A stretch of 64,000 nt of DNA from Streptococcus parauberis NCFD 2020 (GCF_000187935.1 NZ_AEUT02000001.1:1302001-1366000), one strand, 5' to 3'; numbered from the stretch's first letter, positions 49,379 through 59,992 are shown. Program-made: numbers and translations. Notes: generated by a model not told the origin, from the sequence alone.

Positions 49379-49533
49379 AGTTGATTATCCTTGGAAAACA
49401 TTTATTTTCTTAACTATCTTGTTTGTGCATAAAATATTACTTTTTTCTCTCTCCTGTCCATGTGAGAAATTATCATTTATGCAGAATTAATAATCAACTA
49501 AAAAGGCCTTTACTATTGGAAAGGCCTTTTTAA
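49379..49533 (+). ncRNA. Candidate structured small RNA with its own terminator
   Basis: Nested inverted repeats enclose a pyrimidine-rich core: AGTTGATTAT (49379-49388) with ATAATCAACT (49490-49499), and TGCATAAA (49426-49433) with TTTATGCA (49476-49483). An intrinsic terminator follows (AAAAAGGCCTTT / AAAGGCCTTTTT, 49500-49533). No coding frame fits. I could not find a strong promoter, so it may also be the processed tail of the rpsN transcript. Confidence 0.35.
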
Positions 49534-49855
49534 TAAAGACAAAGACTTTAACTTCACCTTTCTTGATATTTTTCCTTATGATTAGTCAGCGCGTTTCTCT
49601 CATTTTATTTCACAAGGAGAATTCAGATAATATATGATATCAAGTTGTCTTTCTATGCCTAAAATATGATTCATTATTTATTATTTGTCTTAATTTATTG
49701 CTTGCTTTAAAGACAAGTAAACTAGTATTTTCAGTCCTTAAAGGTAATAATTCTTCAGACTATAACTTGTACAAATAACACTTTTAATATATTCAAATTG
49801 AATTTATTTTTACACTTTTCATTTATAATAAAGGATAGTATCTAATCAAGAAAAT

Positions 49856-49880
49856 ACCCCCTTAGTTTCTCTAAGGAGGT
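49856..49880 (-). terminator. Terminator of the tsaB-rimI-tsaD operon
   Basis: ACCCCCTTAG / CTAAGGAGGT around TTTCT, followed on the minus strand by ATTTTCTT. Confidence 0.75.
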
Positions 49881-49893
49881 GTAAATTGTTACT

Positions 49894-50907
49894 TTAATTC
49901 TCTAAATAACTAAAAGCTAAACTTGGTTTAGCGTTGAGATCCATTTGGGCAAAGTGACCTTTGTCGTACTCAACAGCTGCGGCAAGGGCAATCATGCCGG
50001 CATTATCTCCACAGAGTCTTAGTGGTGGAATGACCACTTCTGTTTCAGTGATATCTGTGGCTAGGCGTTCCCGTAAGCCTTGGTTGGCTGCTACGCCACC
50101 TGCTACAACCAACATTTTAGATGGATACTTAGATAAGGCTTTCTTGGTTTTGACAATCAAGATATCAAGGACGGCAGCTTGGAAAGAAGCACAAAGGTCT
50201 TCTAAGACCAACTCTTCCCCTTTTTGCTCAGCATTGTGATGCAAATTGATAAAGGCTGATTTTAGTCCTGAGAATGAAAATTCCAAATGGTCTTCTTTAA
50301 TCATCGCCCTTGGGAAGCTGTAGGTATCTTTACCTTGGTGTGCTAACTGGTCAATTTCTCGCCCTGCTGGGTATGTTAAGCCCATGACACGGCCTACTTT
50401 GTCGTATGCTTCGCCGACTGCGTCATCACGAGTTTCCCCGACGATATGGTAAGCACCAGGTTCTGTCACGTAAACTAACTCTGTGTGCCCTCCGGAAACC
50501 AGTAATGCCATCAGCGGATAGCTCAGTTCATTCTGCTCACGCGCAGCCATCAGGTGGCCTGCCATGTGGTTGACTGGGATTAATGGGAGTTGGTTGGCCC
50601 AAGCAAAGGCTTTTGCAGCAGCTATTCCAACCAAAAGCGCCCCAACAAGCCCAGGTCCATAGGTTACAGCAACTGCTGATAGGTCTTTAGCTGTGATGCC
50701 AGCTTCCTGCAAAGCGTCTTCAAAGCAGGTCGTTACCACTTCCACATGGTGACGGCTGGCAACTTCTGGCACCACGCCACCAAAGCGTTTATGGCTGTCA
50801 ACCTGACTGGCAATGATATTACTTAAAAGTTCTCGGTCATTCTTAAGAATTGCGACACTTGTCTCGTCACAAGAACTTTCGACCGCAAGAATGTATCTAT
50901 CTGTCAT
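49894..50907 (-). CDS. tsaD: tRNA threonylcarbamoyladenosine synthase subunit TsaD
   Basis: TsaD transfers the threonylcarbamoyl group to A37 of ANN-decoding tRNAs. The 337-residue Kae1/Gcp protein opens [16 protein letters not shown], carries the metal-binding HMAGHL motif near residue 110, and has [12 protein letters not shown] and [12 protein letters not shown] for nucleotide binding. It overlaps rimI by 11 nt and is the last gene of tsaB-rimI-tsaD. Confidence 0.96.
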   Translation of the reverse strand: MTDRYILAVESSCDETSVAILKNDRELLSNIIASQVDSHKRFGGVVPEVASRHHVEVVTTCFEDALQEAGITAKDLSAVAVTYGPGLVGALLVGIAAAKAFAWANQLPLIPVNHMAGHLMAAREQNELSYPLMALLVSGGHTELVYVTEPGAYHIVGETRDDAVGEAYDKVGRVMGLTYPAGREIDQLAHQGKDTYSFPRAMIKEDHLEFSFSGLKSAFINLHHNAEQKGEELVLEDLCASFQAAVLDILIVKTKKALSKYPSKMLVVAGGVAANQGLRERLATDITETEVVIPPLRLCGDNAGMIALAAAVEYDKGHFAQMDLNAKPSLAFSYLEN

Positions 50908-51313
50908 TTCTTCCTTCTTTTTTCATTACAACGGCATCTTCCACCGGATTATGATAATAGTTTTTGCGAATGGCTAGTGCAGCAAAGCCACATGACTTAT
51001 AGAGAGCTTGCGCTGCTGAATTAGAAGCACGCACCTCTAGAAAAATTGGCAAGTCATAATCAAAGAGGTGTGTCATTAGCTGTGCTCCGATGCCTTTCCC
51101 TTGATATCGACTTTTTACTGCAATATTGGTTAATTCTAACTCACCCACTAATTGCTGGACTGAGAGAAAGCCAATCAATTGTTCTTGGTCGTAAGCAAAG
51201 AAGTAGTCGTTATTGGGCGAGCTTAAATCAGCTTCAATTTGCTTGAGATTCCAAGGCGATTGACCCTGGTAGGCATCGTCTAGAATGGCATAAATGCTTT
51301 GCGCTTTTTGCAT
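50897..51313 (-). CDS. rimI: Ribosomal protein S18-alanine N-acetyltransferase RimI
   Basis: A 138-residue GNAT enzyme. Its acetyl-CoA motif is [14 protein letters not shown] near residue 70, with [19 protein letters not shown] and [15 protein letters not shown] at the C-terminus, the typical RimI ending. It lies between tsaB and tsaD, the usual position. Acetylation of S18 is the known role in E. coli; the streptococcal target is inferred. Confidence 0.9.
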   Translation of the reverse strand: MQKAQSIYAILDDAYQGQSPWNLKQIEADLSSPNNDYFFAYDQEQLIGFLSVQQLVGELELTNIAVKSRYQGKGIGAQLMTHLFDYDLPIFLEVRASNSAAQALYKSCGFAALAIRKNYYHNPVEDAVVMKKEGRNDR

Positions 51314-51317
51314 AAGC

Positions 51318-52010
51318 TTATACCCGTTTTATGTAGTTGTCTTGATTACCTGCTTGATGCGTTTTCAACCAATTTTCTTCAGCTTCAACTTTTTTCAAGT
51401 ATTCTGGGACAAAGGCATCGACATCTACTGGTACCATCATTTGACCGACTTTACCAATTTGGTAGGCTGATGGTAGTGTCGCTTGAATCTTGGCATCTGG
51501 CAATTTTTCTGCTATTTCCTCTGCAAAGGCCTCAACCTCGCCGACAAAACAAATTTTTTGGCTAGGGTCTAAACTTGCTAATAATTCCGAGATAGCAATA
51601 TGTTGGTCAGGTCTTGCAGATTGGTTATTTTGGTAAAATCCTGCATAAACATTGCGACGTCTTGCATCAATTAAAGGAATAATTAAAGCATCTTTTTGCA
51701 TGGCTGGTGCAGCTAATGCATAGAGTGAAGATACGCCAACTAGTTCAATTGCTAAACTGTAGGCCAACATTTTTGCTGTGGCTACCGCCACTCGTAATCC
51801 TGTATATGAGCCTGGACCTTCTGCCACCACGATACGGTCTAAGTCGCCTGGGGCTATTTCTATAGAATCCATTAAAAACTCGATATGAGGCATAAGGCTG
51901 ACACTGTGATTTTTCTTTACATTTAAAGTTGTTTCTGCCAATAGCTCCTGATCCTCGAGAATAGCCACTGATAGAGCTTTGTTAGACGTGTCAAATGCAA
52001 GTATATTCAT
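51318..52010 (-). CDS. tsaB: tRNA threonylcarbamoyladenosine complex dimerisation subunit TsaB
   Basis: A 230-residue inactive TsaD paralogue that holds the TsaD/TsaE complex together. It opens NILAFDTSNKALSVAIL, and VVAEGPGSYTGLRVAVATAK is around residue 65-85, the family signature. I start it at the ATG at 52010 with AAAGTGG upstream. An in-frame ATG six codons earlier has no SD. It is first of three genes, with 4 nt to rimI. Confidence 0.93.
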   Translation of the reverse strand: MNILAFDTSNKALSVAILEDQELLAETTLNVKKNHSVSLMPHIEFLMDSIEIAPGDLDRIVVAEGPGSYTGLRVAVATAKMLAYSLAIELVGVSSLYALAAPAMQKDALIIPLIDARRRNVYAGFYQNNQSARPDQHIAISELLASLDPSQKICFVGEVEAFAEEIAEKLPDAKIQATLPSAYQIGKVGQMMVPVDVDAFVPEYLKKVEAEENWLKTHQAGNQDNYIKRV

Positions 52011-52124
52011 TTTATCCACTTTCTTCATTGAATTTCTATTCCCAATTATATCATAAAATTGACTGACCAACAAAAAAGCTCTATATGATAGGGGTTTCAC
52101 TCTATAAAATCGTCGGTCAATGCT

Positions 52125-52153
52125 TTTACTATCGGCTAATATTATGTTATAAT
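52125..52153 (+). promoter_or_regulatory. Promoter of rpoY-rnjA
   Basis: TTTACT (52125-52130), 17 nt, TATAAT (52148-52153). The roughly 125-nt leader contains a small hairpin ACCATTTTAAGATGGT near 52213. Confidence 0.65.
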
Positions 52154-52282
52154 TTTAGTAATTGCAAAGAATCAGGTTTAATCTATTACACAAATAATCA
52201 ATAATACTTAGTTACCATTTTAAGATGGTCTTATTTCTTATTGTTTGGATAATTGATTCATTAGGAAAGGAATTTTTAACAC

Positions 52283-52513
52283 ATGATTTTTAAAGTTTTC
52301 TATCAAGAAACAAAGAACCGTAACCCACGTCGGGAAAACACTCAAACACTCTACATCGATATTGATGCTGAGACAGAACTAGAAGGTCGCATTAAAACCC
52401 GTAAACTTGTTGAAGAAAAAACAAGTTACAACGTTGAATTTATTGAACTTCTTTCAGATAAACACCTAGAATATGAAAAAGAAACTGGTGTTTTCGAATT
52501 AACGGAGTTGTAA
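52283..52513 (+). CDS. rpoY: RNA polymerase epsilon subunit
   Basis: A 76-residue DUF1447/RpoY protein found with Firmicute RNA polymerase: [35 protein letters not shown], then [28 protein letters not shown]. It is always just before rnjA in streptococci and lactococci, and here only 1 nt separates the two. Confidence 0.95.
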   Translation: MIFKVFYQETKNRNPRRENTQTLYIDIDAETELEGRIKTRKLVEEKTSYNVEFIELLSDKHLEYEKETGVFELTEL

Positions 52514-52514
52514 T

Positions 52515-54197
52515 ATGTCAAATATCGATTTAAAACCTAATGAAGTCGGCGTTTTCGCCATTGGTGGTCTAGGGGAAATCGGGAAAAACACATATGGCAT
52601 TGAGTATCAAGATGAGATTATCATTGTTGATGCTGGTATCAAATTTCCAGAAGAAGATCTTCTCGGGATTGATTATGTAATCCCTGATTATTCTTACATC
52701 GTTGACAATCTCGACCGTGTTAAAGCTTTAGTTATTACGCACGGCCATGAGGACCATATTGGTGGGATTCCATTCCTACTTAAACAGGCTAATGTTCCAA
52801 TTTATGCTGGGCCATTGGCTTTAGCCTTAATTCGTGGAAAATTAGAAGAGCATGGTTTGCTTCGTGATACAACCCTTTACGAAATCAACCACAATACTGA
52901 GTTAACCTTTAAAAACTTGAGCGTGACTTTCTTCCGTACAACCCACTCGATTCCAGAACCTTTAGGGATTGTTATTCATACGCCTCAAGGGAAAGTTGTT
53001 TGTACTGGTGACTTTAAGTTTGACTTTACGCCTGTTGGTGATCCTGCGGATATCCATCGGATGGCTGCGCTTGGTGAAGATGGCGTGCTTTGTCTCTTGT
53101 CAGATTCGACAAATGCGGAAGTTCCTACTTTTACTAACTCAGAAAAAGTCGTTGGTCAATCAATTCTGAAGATTATTGAAGGCATTCATGGAAGAATTAT
53201 CTTCGCCTCTTTTGCTTCAAATATCTACCGTTTGCAACAAGCTGCTGAAGCTGCTGTTAAAACTGGTCGTAAGATCGTAGTCTTTGGACGTTCAATGGAA
53301 AAAGCGATTGTAAACGGGATTGAACTTGGTTATATCAATGTTCCTAAAGGGACAATTATTGAACCAAATGAGTTGAAAAATTACCATGCTAATGAAGTTT
53401 TGATTATGTGTACTGGTAGCCAGGGTGAATCAATGGCTGCGTTAGCACGTATTGCTAATGGTACGCACCGTCAGGTTACACTTCAACCAGGTGATACAGT
53501 TATCTTCTCATCAAGTCCAATTCCTGGTAACACCACTAGTGTTAATAAATTGATTAACGCTATCCAGGAAGCTGGTGTTGAAGTAATTCATGGTAAAGTA
53601 AACAACATCCATACTTCAGGACACGGTGGTCAACAAGAACAAAAATTGATGCTCCGTTTAATGAAACCAAAATTCTTTATGCCTGTTCATGGTGAATACC
53701 GGATGCAAAAAGTCCATGCTGGTTTAGCAATGGATACTGGTGTTCCTAAAGAAAATATCTTTATTCTTGAAAATGGTGATGTTCTTGCCTTAACAAGTGA
53801 TACTGCACGTCGTGCTGGTCATTTCAATGCGCAAGATATCTATGTTGATGGTAATGGTATTGGTGACATTGGCACAGCTGTTCTACGTGACCGTCGTGAT
53901 TTATCTGAAGACGGTGTCGTTTTAGCAGTTGCGACTGTTGACTTTAAGTCACAAATGATTTTAGCTGGTCCAGACATCCTCAGCCGTGGATTTATCTATA
54001 TGCGTGAATCAGGCGATCTGATTCGAGAAAGCCAACGTGTCTTATTTAACGCAATTCGAATTGCTTTGAAAAATAAAGAAGCAAGCATCCAATCTGTAAA
54101 TGGTGCAATTGTTAATGCTTTAAGACCATTCTTATATGAAAAAACAGAACGTGAACCAATTATTATTCCGATGGTATTAATACCAGACGAAGAGTAA
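52515..54197 (+). CDS. rnjA: Ribonuclease J1
   Basis: A 560-residue metallo-beta-lactamase/beta-CASP nuclease with 5'-3' exo- and endonuclease activity in mRNA decay. The zinc motif [10 protein letters not shown] is near residue 75. STNAEVP, the beta-CASP region ([11 protein letters not shown]) and MPVHGEYR near residue 390 follow, then the C-terminal domain. The length matches RNase J1. It is co-transcribed with rpoY and ends at a strong terminator. Confidence 0.96.
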   Translation: MSNIDLKPNEVGVFAIGGLGEIGKNTYGIEYQDEIIIVDAGIKFPEEDLLGIDYVIPDYSYIVDNLDRVKALVITHGHEDHIGGIPFLLKQANVPIYAGPLALALIRGKLEEHGLLRDTTLYEINHNTELTFKNLSVTFFRTTHSIPEPLGIVIHTPQGKVVCTGDFKFDFTPVGDPADIHRMAALGEDGVLCLLSDSTNAEVPTFTNSEKVVGQSILKIIEGIHGRIIFASFASNIYRLQQAAEAAVKTGRKIVVFGRSMEKAIVNGIELGYINVPKGTIIEPNELKNYHANEVLIMCTGSQGESMAALARIANGTHRQVTLQPGDTVIFSSSPIPGNTTSVNKLINAIQEAGVEVIHGKVNNIHTSGHGGQQEQKLMLRLMKPKFFMPVHGEYRMQKVHAGLAMDTGVPKENIFILENGDVLALTSDTARRAGHFNAQDIYVDGNGIGDIGTAVLRDRRDLSEDGVVLAVATVDFKSQMILAGPDILSRGFIYMRESGDLIRESQRVLFNAIRIALKNKEASIQSVNGAIVNALRPFLYEKTEREPIIIPMVLIPDEE

Positions 54198-54201
54198 TTG
54201 G

Positions 54202-54229
54202 AAGCCTGATTGAAATCAGGCTTTTTTTG
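54202..54229 (+). terminator. Terminator after rnjA
   Basis: AAGCCTGATT-GA-AATCAGGCTT followed by TTTTTG on the plus strand. Confidence 0.9.
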
Positions 54230-54240
54230 TTTGAGCAATA

Positions 54241-54266
54241 AAAAAACAGCCTAAGCTGTTTTTTAT
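54241..54266 (-). terminator. Terminator after oppF
   Basis: AAAAAACAGC-CTAA-GCTGTTTTTT, ending the minus-strand opp operon. Confidence 0.88.
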
Positions 54267-55198
54267 TTATTTGAATTTGCTTTGTAAGCTACTGCTTCTT
54301 CTTCTGTTGAAAATACGAAGTGACCTGGTGTGATTTCACGCATTTCACGTTCTTTTCCATCCAATTCAATACTTGGATCATAAATTTCCGCAACACGTTG
54401 GCGTTCATAATCTGGGTCTGGTTCAGGAATAGCTGATAAGAGACTTCTTGTATATGGGTGAATTGGGTTATTATAAACATCTTCAGATGTCCCAATTTCT
54501 AACATTTTACCCCAGTGCATAACACCAATACGATCTGAAATGTATTTAACCATTGATAAATCATGGGCGATAAACAAGTAGGTTAAACCACGTTCAGTTT
54601 GTAATTTTTGCATCAAGTTAACAACCTGTGCTTGGATAGATACGTCCAAAGCAGAAATTGGTTCATCAGCAATGATAAATTTGGGTTTTACAGCCAAGGC
54701 ACGGGCAATACCAATACGTTGACGTTGTCCTCCTGAAAATTCATGTGGATAACGAGTCACATGGTCTTTATTCAAACCAACACGGTCAAGTAGTTCTTGA
54801 ACACGAGCTTCACGTTCTTCCTTTGTTTTAGTTAAACCATGAATATCTAGTCCTTCAGCAACGATGTCTCTAATTTTCATCCGTCCATTAAGACTTGCTT
54901 GTGGATCTTGGAAAATCATTTGTGCATCTTTACGGAAATTATGAAGTTCTTTTCCTTTTAGTTTAGTGATATTTACACCATTGAAAATAATTTCGCCATC
55001 GGTAATTTCATAAAGTTTTAAGATAGCACGGCCAACTGTTGTTTTACCAGAACCTGATTCCCCAACTAATCCAAAGACTTCACCTTCATAGATATCAAAA
55101 CTGACATTATTAATGGCCTTGACTTCGTTGCTTTTCCCTTTATTAAAGGTTAAAGAAACGTTTTTTAGTTCAACTAATTTTTTACGTTCTTCAGTCAT
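54263..55198 (-). CDS. oppF: Oligopeptide ABC transporter ATPase OppF
   Basis: A 311-residue ATPase: Walker A GESGSGKTT near residue 45, signature EFSGGQRQRIGIAR around residue 160, Walker B FIIADEPISALD, and the C-terminal oligopeptide-transporter extension (NPIHPYTRSLLSAIPEPDP). Its ATG overlaps the oppD stop by one base. It powers peptide import with OppD. Confidence 0.95.
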   Translation of the reverse strand: MTEERKKLVELKNVSLTFNKGKSNEVKAINNVSFDIYEGEVFGLVGESGSGKTTVGRAILKLYEITDGEIIFNGVNITKLKGKELHNFRKDAQMIFQDPQASLNGRMKIRDIVAEGLDIHGLTKTKEEREARVQELLDRVGLNKDHVTRYPHEFSGGQRQRIGIARALAVKPKFIIADEPISALDVSIQAQVVNLMQKLQTERGLTYLFIAHDLSMVKYISDRIGVMHWGKMLEIGTSEDVYNNPIHPYTRSLLSAIPEPDPDYERQRVAEIYDPSIELDGKEREMREITPGHFVFSTEEEAVAYKANSNK

Positions 55199-56241
55199 TA
55201 AATTTGTCCTTTCTTCTTATTCCATTTAGCCCAACGTTTTAAAATTGGTGCAGGTGGTGTTACTTGTGGTGCACGTTCATCTAACAACCATGTTGCAGCG
55301 TAATGTGTATCAGAAACTTTAAACATAGGAGGTTCCTCTTCCAAGTCGATATCTAAGGCATACTCATTACGAGCAGCAAAGGCATCTCCTTTTGGAGGAT
55401 TCAACAGGTCAGGAGGTGTCCCTGGAATAGATTCAAGGCTTCCTTCTTCGGTATCAGTTGTAGGCATAGAGTTCAAAAGGCCCCATGTGTAGGGATGTTG
55501 TGGATTATAGAAAACTTCATCTACTGTACCATATTCAACAATTTTACCTGCATACATAACAGCTACACGATCAGCCATACCAGCCACAACCCCAAGGTCA
55601 TGGGTGATAAAGATAATTGATGAAGAAATTTGTGATTGCAAACCTTTCATCAATTTCAAAATTTGGTTCTGAATTGTTACGTCTAGGGCAGTTGTAGGTT
55701 CGTCAGCAATTAAAATTTCTGGATTTGCAGCAAGTGCAATAGCAATGACAGCACGTTGACGCATACCACCAGACCACATATGTGGATAATCATTGATATG
55801 TTCTTCCGCATTTGGAATCCCAACTTGATTCATCAATTTCAATGCACGTTCCAAAGCTTCACTTTTAGAAACATTTTCATGGATTAGAATCGCTTCTGCA
55901 ATCTGCATGCCAATTTTCATTGTAGGGTCAAGACTTGTCATGGGATCTTGGAAAATCATGGCAATTTCTTTACCACGAACTTTAACCCATTCGTCTTCAT
56001 TAAGCTCAATTAATTTCTTACCTTTGAAATCAATATCTCCAGTGATACTTGCATTCTTAGCGTTTAGCCCCATCAAAGTCCGTGTCGTAACGGATTTACC
56101 AGAACCTGATTCACCAACAATGGCTAGTGTCTCACCTTTATATAAATCAAAATTGATATTACGGATTGCCTTAACAGCTCCAGCATATGTTTTAAAATCA
56201 ACATGGAGGTCTTTGACACTTAATACTTTTTCTTTAGTCAT
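55198..56241 (-). CDS. oppD: Oligopeptide ABC transporter ATPase OppD
   Basis: A 347-residue ATPase: Walker A GESGSGKSV, signature MWSGGMRQRAVIA near residue 165, Walker B ILIADEPTTALD, then NPQHPYTWGLLNSMP. The long C-terminal tail ending KRWAKWNKKKGQI is usual for OppD. It sits between oppC and oppF. Confidence 0.95.
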   Translation of the reverse strand: MTKEKVLSVKDLHVDFKTYAGAVKAIRNINFDLYKGETLAIVGESGSGKSVTTRTLMGLNAKNASITGDIDFKGKKLIELNEDEWVKVRGKEIAMIFQDPMTSLDPTMKIGMQIAEAILIHENVSKSEALERALKLMNQVGIPNAEEHINDYPHMWSGGMRQRAVIAIALAANPEILIADEPTTALDVTIQNQILKLMKGLQSQISSSIIFITHDLGVVAGMADRVAVMYAGKIVEYGTVDEVFYNPQHPYTWGLLNSMPTTDTEEGSLESIPGTPPDLLNPPKGDAFAARNEYALDIDLEEEPPMFKVSDTHYAATWLLDERAPQVTPPAPILKRWAKWNKKKGQI

Positions 56242-56255
56242 ATTAATTTTTCCTC

Positions 56256-57287
56256 CTAGTCGTTACTTGATTTTGGATCAAATGCGTCGCGCAAGCCATC
56301 ACCTAAAAGAATGAAAGCAAGTGAGATGAATACCAAAGCCATAGCTGGAAGCATAACTTGGTAAGGGAAGTATTGTAAGTTTTCCTGAGCATCTGTGATC
56401 AATGACCCAAGAGAAGCCGTCGGTGGTTTAACACCAAGGTTGATAGCTGACAATACTGATTCATACATGATTGCACTCGGAACAGTCATCATAATTTGAA
56501 CGATGATAATCCCAGAAATGTTTGGCAAGACATGTTTGAAGGCTATTTTATAATTGCTTTCGCCAAGTGCACGAGAAGCAAGTACGAAATCACGCTCACG
56601 GTAAGAGAGAGTTAAGTTCCGAACCTGACGAGCCATTGAGGTCCAGCCAACAATCGCGATCGATATAATAATTGACATAACACCATTACCAAGCAAAAGT
56701 CCAAGCATGGTTACAATAACCAAGTTAGGAATTGAAGAAATAATCTCAATAATACGTTGCATAATTGTATCGACTTTCCCACCAGTAAAACCAGATACTA
56801 AACCGTAGGTTACTCCGATGATTAAGTCAATTATAGTTGCTACAATGGCAATTAATAATGAGATACGTATACCAACTGTAATACGCTTACCAATACTACG
56901 ACCTAAGCTATCAGTACCCAACAAGAATTTCTGATTCTCAGGAACGCCTTGGTCTGCATAAGCATCATTAGCTTCAGTATTACCAGCATATGTAATGCTA
57001 CCGTTCCAAAATGGCAATGATGAACTAAGTTTAGGTGGTAAGTTACGATAAACACTAACTTGTTTACTATCAAAGCTGTTTGCATCATTTTTAGTAACAA
57101 TAAAACTAGATCCTATAGCAAAAATCAATAAACTTGCTAAAAAGACCATTGCTACTACAGCTAATTTGTTGTGTTTTAATCTGCGCCAAGCATCCTCAAG
57201 GAAAGACAATGCCGGCTTTTCAATTTTTTCTTGTGTGTCAGAATTACCTGCACCGACAAGAGTAAAAGTTTTCTTTTCTTCTAGCAT
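56256..57287 (-). CDS. oppC: Oligopeptide ABC transporter permease OppC
   Basis: A 343-residue membrane permease with a cytoplasmic N-terminus, a first helix near residue 40-60, a large external loop (about residues 60-125; TDSLGRSIGKRIT marks its end) and the EAA loop with RALGESNYKIAFKHVLPN around residue 240. It pairs with OppB; 9 nt separate the genes. Confidence 0.94.
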   Translation of the reverse strand: MLEEKKTFTLVGAGNSDTQEKIEKPALSFLEDAWRRLKHNKLAVVAMVFLASLLIFAIGSSFIVTKNDANSFDSKQVSVYRNLPPKLSSSLPFWNGSITYAGNTEANDAYADQGVPENQKFLLGTDSLGRSIGKRITVGIRISLLIAIVATIIDLIIGVTYGLVSGFTGGKVDTIMQRIIEIISSIPNLVIVTMLGLLLGNGVMSIIISIAIVGWTSMARQVRNLTLSYRERDFVLASRALGESNYKIAFKHVLPNISGIIIVQIMMTVPSAIMYESVLSAINLGVKPPTASLGSLITDAQENLQYFPYQVMLPAMALVFISLAFILLGDGLRDAFDPKSSND

Positions 57288-57296
57288 GTTACTCTC

Positions 57297-58211
57297 CTAT
57301 CCAAGACGCACGCGTGGATCTGAAATACTGATGATAATATCAGTAATCAAAATTGCAACCATCAGCATCACGGCATAAACAATTGTAGTCCCCATAATAA
57401 CAGGGTAGTCTTTAGTTGGAATTGATGAGACAAATTGTTGACCAATTCCTGGGATTGAAAAGATTTGTTCTATCAAGGCTGACCCAGTCAAAATATTAGC
57501 CGCCATTGGACCAACAAGGGTCAAAACAGGAATCATTGAGTTTCGGTAAGCATGCTTATTTGTAACTTGACGATTTGTTAAACCTTTGGCACGGGCTAAT
57601 TGAATGTAATCAGAATTCAAAGTTTCAATCATTTCACTTCGGAAGAAACGCGTAACCTGTGCAAAAACGGGAATCGCTAAACCGAGTGTTGGTAGAATAG
57701 TTTGTGCAAATGTTCCCCAACCAGATAATGGTAAAAGACCCCATTTGAAACCAAAATAATCTAATAACAAAAGACCAATGATGAAAGCAGGTACAGAAAT
57801 ACCAAGTGTTGAAACAACACTTAAGAAAGCATCAATTTTATTATTTTTATTACGAGCTGAAACGGCCCCAACTAATAAGCCACCTGTGATACCGACTACT
57901 AAAGCCTGAATCCCTAAATGGACAGAAACGCCTAAACGTTGTGCAATCAATTTAGAAACAGATTGATTGATTGATTGGTAAGATGTTCCAAAATCACCAT
58001 GTAGAATGTCTACTATGTATTTTAGATATTGAGCCCATAATGGTTTGTCTAAGCCATATTGCTTATTCATCATTGCAATCATTTCTTCGGTTAATTTTGG
58101 TGAGTTGTAAGGTGTCCCAGGCATAATCTGCATCAGGAAGAAAGATAAGGTTACAACAACCCAAAGTGTAGCAATTAAGATAGCTACACGTTTTAATAAG
58201 TATTTAGTCAT
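57297..58211 (-). CDS. oppB: Oligopeptide ABC transporter permease OppB
   Basis: A 304-residue permease: MTKYLLKRVAILIATLWVVV gives the first helix, GDFGTSYQ is a conserved external motif near residue 75, and the EAA loop reads LARAKGLTNRQVTNKHAYRN near residue 210. It follows oppA after an intergenic hairpin that should lower its expression relative to oppA. Confidence 0.94.
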   Translation of the reverse strand: MTKYLLKRVAILIATLWVVVTLSFFLMQIMPGTPYNSPKLTEEMIAMMNKQYGLDKPLWAQYLKYIVDILHGDFGTSYQSINQSVSKLIAQRLGVSVHLGIQALVVGITGGLLVGAVSARNKNNKIDAFLSVVSTLGISVPAFIIGLLLLDYFGFKWGLLPLSGWGTFAQTILPTLGLAIPVFAQVTRFFRSEMIETLNSDYIQLARAKGLTNRQVTNKHAYRNSMIPVLTLVGPMAANILTGSALIEQIFSIPGIGQQFVSSIPTKDYPVIMGTTIVYAVMLMVAILITDIIISISDPRVRLG

Positions 58212-58229
58212 ATTGTTCCTCTAACAAAA

Positions 58230-58258
58230 GCAAGAACTGGTCCATAACCAATTCTTGC
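58230..58258 (-). terminator. Partial terminator between oppA and oppB
   Basis: GCAAGAACTGGTC-CATA-ACCAATTCTTGC (one mismatch) followed on the minus strand by TTTTGTT, between the oppA stop and oppB start. It is a typical attenuator giving excess binding protein over permease. Confidence 0.75.
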
Positions 58259-58286
58259 AATATTACATTACTAGTGCTTCAGGTGC

Positions 58287-59945
58287 TTATTTTTTGTAAG
58301 CGTAAGTGAAGTCAACATTCAAACCAGTTGAGTTACGGATTAAGCCTTTGATACTTGGATTTTGTAATCCTTCTCCACTACGGAAGTAAATTGGATTATA
58401 GTTAGCCGCTTCATAAAGTGCTTTTTCACCATCTTTATAATCATCAGCTGCTGCATTTGTATCAAGTGCATCAGTTGTTAAAGCTTTTTCGTAGGCTTTA
58501 TCAAATGTTTCATTTGTAAATTTACCGTAGTTATAAGCTGAACCTGATTTCATCAAGCCATAGAAAGTAGAACCTTCTGGATAGTCACCACCCCAAAGTA
58601 CAAGTGCAACTTCAAAGTTTTGATTTTTTGTATCTTCTAAACGTTGTTTGAAGGTTACAAATTTTTCTTCAACAGTTAATCCAGGAAGAGCTTTTTCCCA
58701 AGTTTCTTTAATATAGTCAATTGACGCTTTGGCAACAGGACTATCAGCATCCGCTGTTACTGTTACTTTAAGACTATCTTTACCTAGTTCTTTAAGACCT
58801 TCTTTAAAGAGTTCTCCGGCCTTCTTCTCATCATATGAGTAACCAGGAGCAACATGTTTTGTTAAATCTGTACCATCTTTAAGTTTTGCAAGTCCTGTTG
58901 GAGCAATAGCTGTCGCTGGTTTAGAACCAGTATCTACTGCTGCAGAAACAATACCTTTACGGTCAGTTGCAAGATTAAGAGCTTGACGAATCTTCGTATT
59001 TGATAAACCTTCTACTTTACCAGTTTGGTTATAAACCATATAAGCTGTAGTTGCTTCTAAAACTGGTGTAACATCTTTATTTTTCTTGTTAGCATTGTAA
59101 ATCGCTGAAGTTCCTGAAATGTTTGCATAGTCAAGTTTACCTTGTTTGTACATTTGTACAGCAGTATCAGGTTTCTTAACTGTTTGAACGTTGATTGTTT
59201 TAGTTTTAACGTTTTTAGCATCCCAGTATTTAGTGTTTTTAACAAGTTTGAAAGTACCACTTGTACCATTCCAATCTTTAACTGTATAAGGCCCAGAGTA
59301 AACTTGTTTTTCTGAGGAAGTACCATAATCTTTACCAGCTTTTTTCACAAAATCTTCTTTTTGTGGAACAAAGTTAGCAAATGATAGAAGACTCTTGAAT
59401 TGTGGAGCTGGTTCTGACAAAGTAAAGATTACTTTATTACCTTCAGCTTTAACACCCAGAGCAGTTAAATCTTTATTTTTACCAGTATTGATATCTTCAG
59501 CATTTTTCAAATGTGATTCAGTTGCAAGATAGGCATACTCAGAAGCAGTTGTTGGATCAACCATACGTTGCCAAGTATAGACGAAATCTTTTGCAGTTAA
59601 TTCACTACCGTCTGACCATTTCAAACCATCACGTAAAGTTGCTGTATAAGTTAAGCCATCTTCTGATACGTCAACTTTTTCAGCTAAATCTGGTTGGAGT
59701 TTCCCTTTATCATCAACTCGTAGTAAGTTACTTCCTGAGTTACCAATAGCAAGTGATGAATACGTATCAGTATTTTTTGAAATGTCTAAAGTGATAATTT
59801 CAGTTGGTGTGTACCAATTGATTTCATTTTTATTATCATTAGAATCAGTTGATTTATTTCCACACGCCATTAATACTGCTGCAGAAGCTAAAGCCAATGT
59901 TCCAAGACCAACACGTTTCCAATTAGTGCTTTTTGAACTTGTCAT
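58287..59945 (-). CDS. oppA: Oligopeptide-binding lipoprotein OppA
   Basis: A 552-residue extracellular solute-binding protein (SBP_bac_5). The lipobox AAVLMACGN gives the lipidated Cys28. The binding domain includes LAEKVDVSEDGLTYTATLRD, LKWSDGSELTAKDFVYTWQR and YMVYNQTGKVEGLSN. It captures peptides for OppBCDF, which in streptococci serves nutrition and pheromone uptake. It is first in the operon, with a promoter and CodY-like box at 59993-60038. Confidence 0.94.
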   Translation of the reverse strand: MTSSKSTNWKRVGLGTLALASAAVLMACGNKSTDSNDNKNEINWYTPTEIITLDISKNTDTYSSLAIGNSGSNLLRVDDKGKLQPDLAEKVDVSEDGLTYTATLRDGLKWSDGSELTAKDFVYTWQRMVDPTTASEYAYLATESHLKNAEDINTGKNKDLTALGVKAEGNKVIFTLSEPAPQFKSLLSFANFVPQKEDFVKKAGKDYGTSSEKQVYSGPYTVKDWNGTSGTFKLVKNTKYWDAKNVKTKTINVQTVKKPDTAVQMYKQGKLDYANISGTSAIYNANKKNKDVTPVLEATTAYMVYNQTGKVEGLSNTKIRQALNLATDRKGIVSAAVDTGSKPATAIAPTGLAKLKDGTDLTKHVAPGYSYDEKKAGELFKEGLKELGKDSLKVTVTADADSPVAKASIDYIKETWEKALPGLTVEEKFVTFKQRLEDTKNQNFEVALVLWGGDYPEGSTFYGLMKSGSAYNYGKFTNETFDKAYEKALTTDALDTNAAADDYKDGEKALYEAANYNPIYFRSGEGLQNPSIKGLIRNSTGLNVDFTYAYKK

Positions 59946-59992
59946 TTGAGAGACCTCCTAGTCAAACATTCTTATTAAGTTTAATACATTAA

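Larger units (their letters stand above)
49258..49893. other. Gene-free interval after rpsN
   Basis: About 635 nt with no convincing ORF. It holds the rpsN terminator, a possible structured RNA at 49379-49533, and the tsaD-operon terminator at 49856-49880. The remainder (49540-49850) is AT-rich and I see nothing definite in it. Confidence 0.6.
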
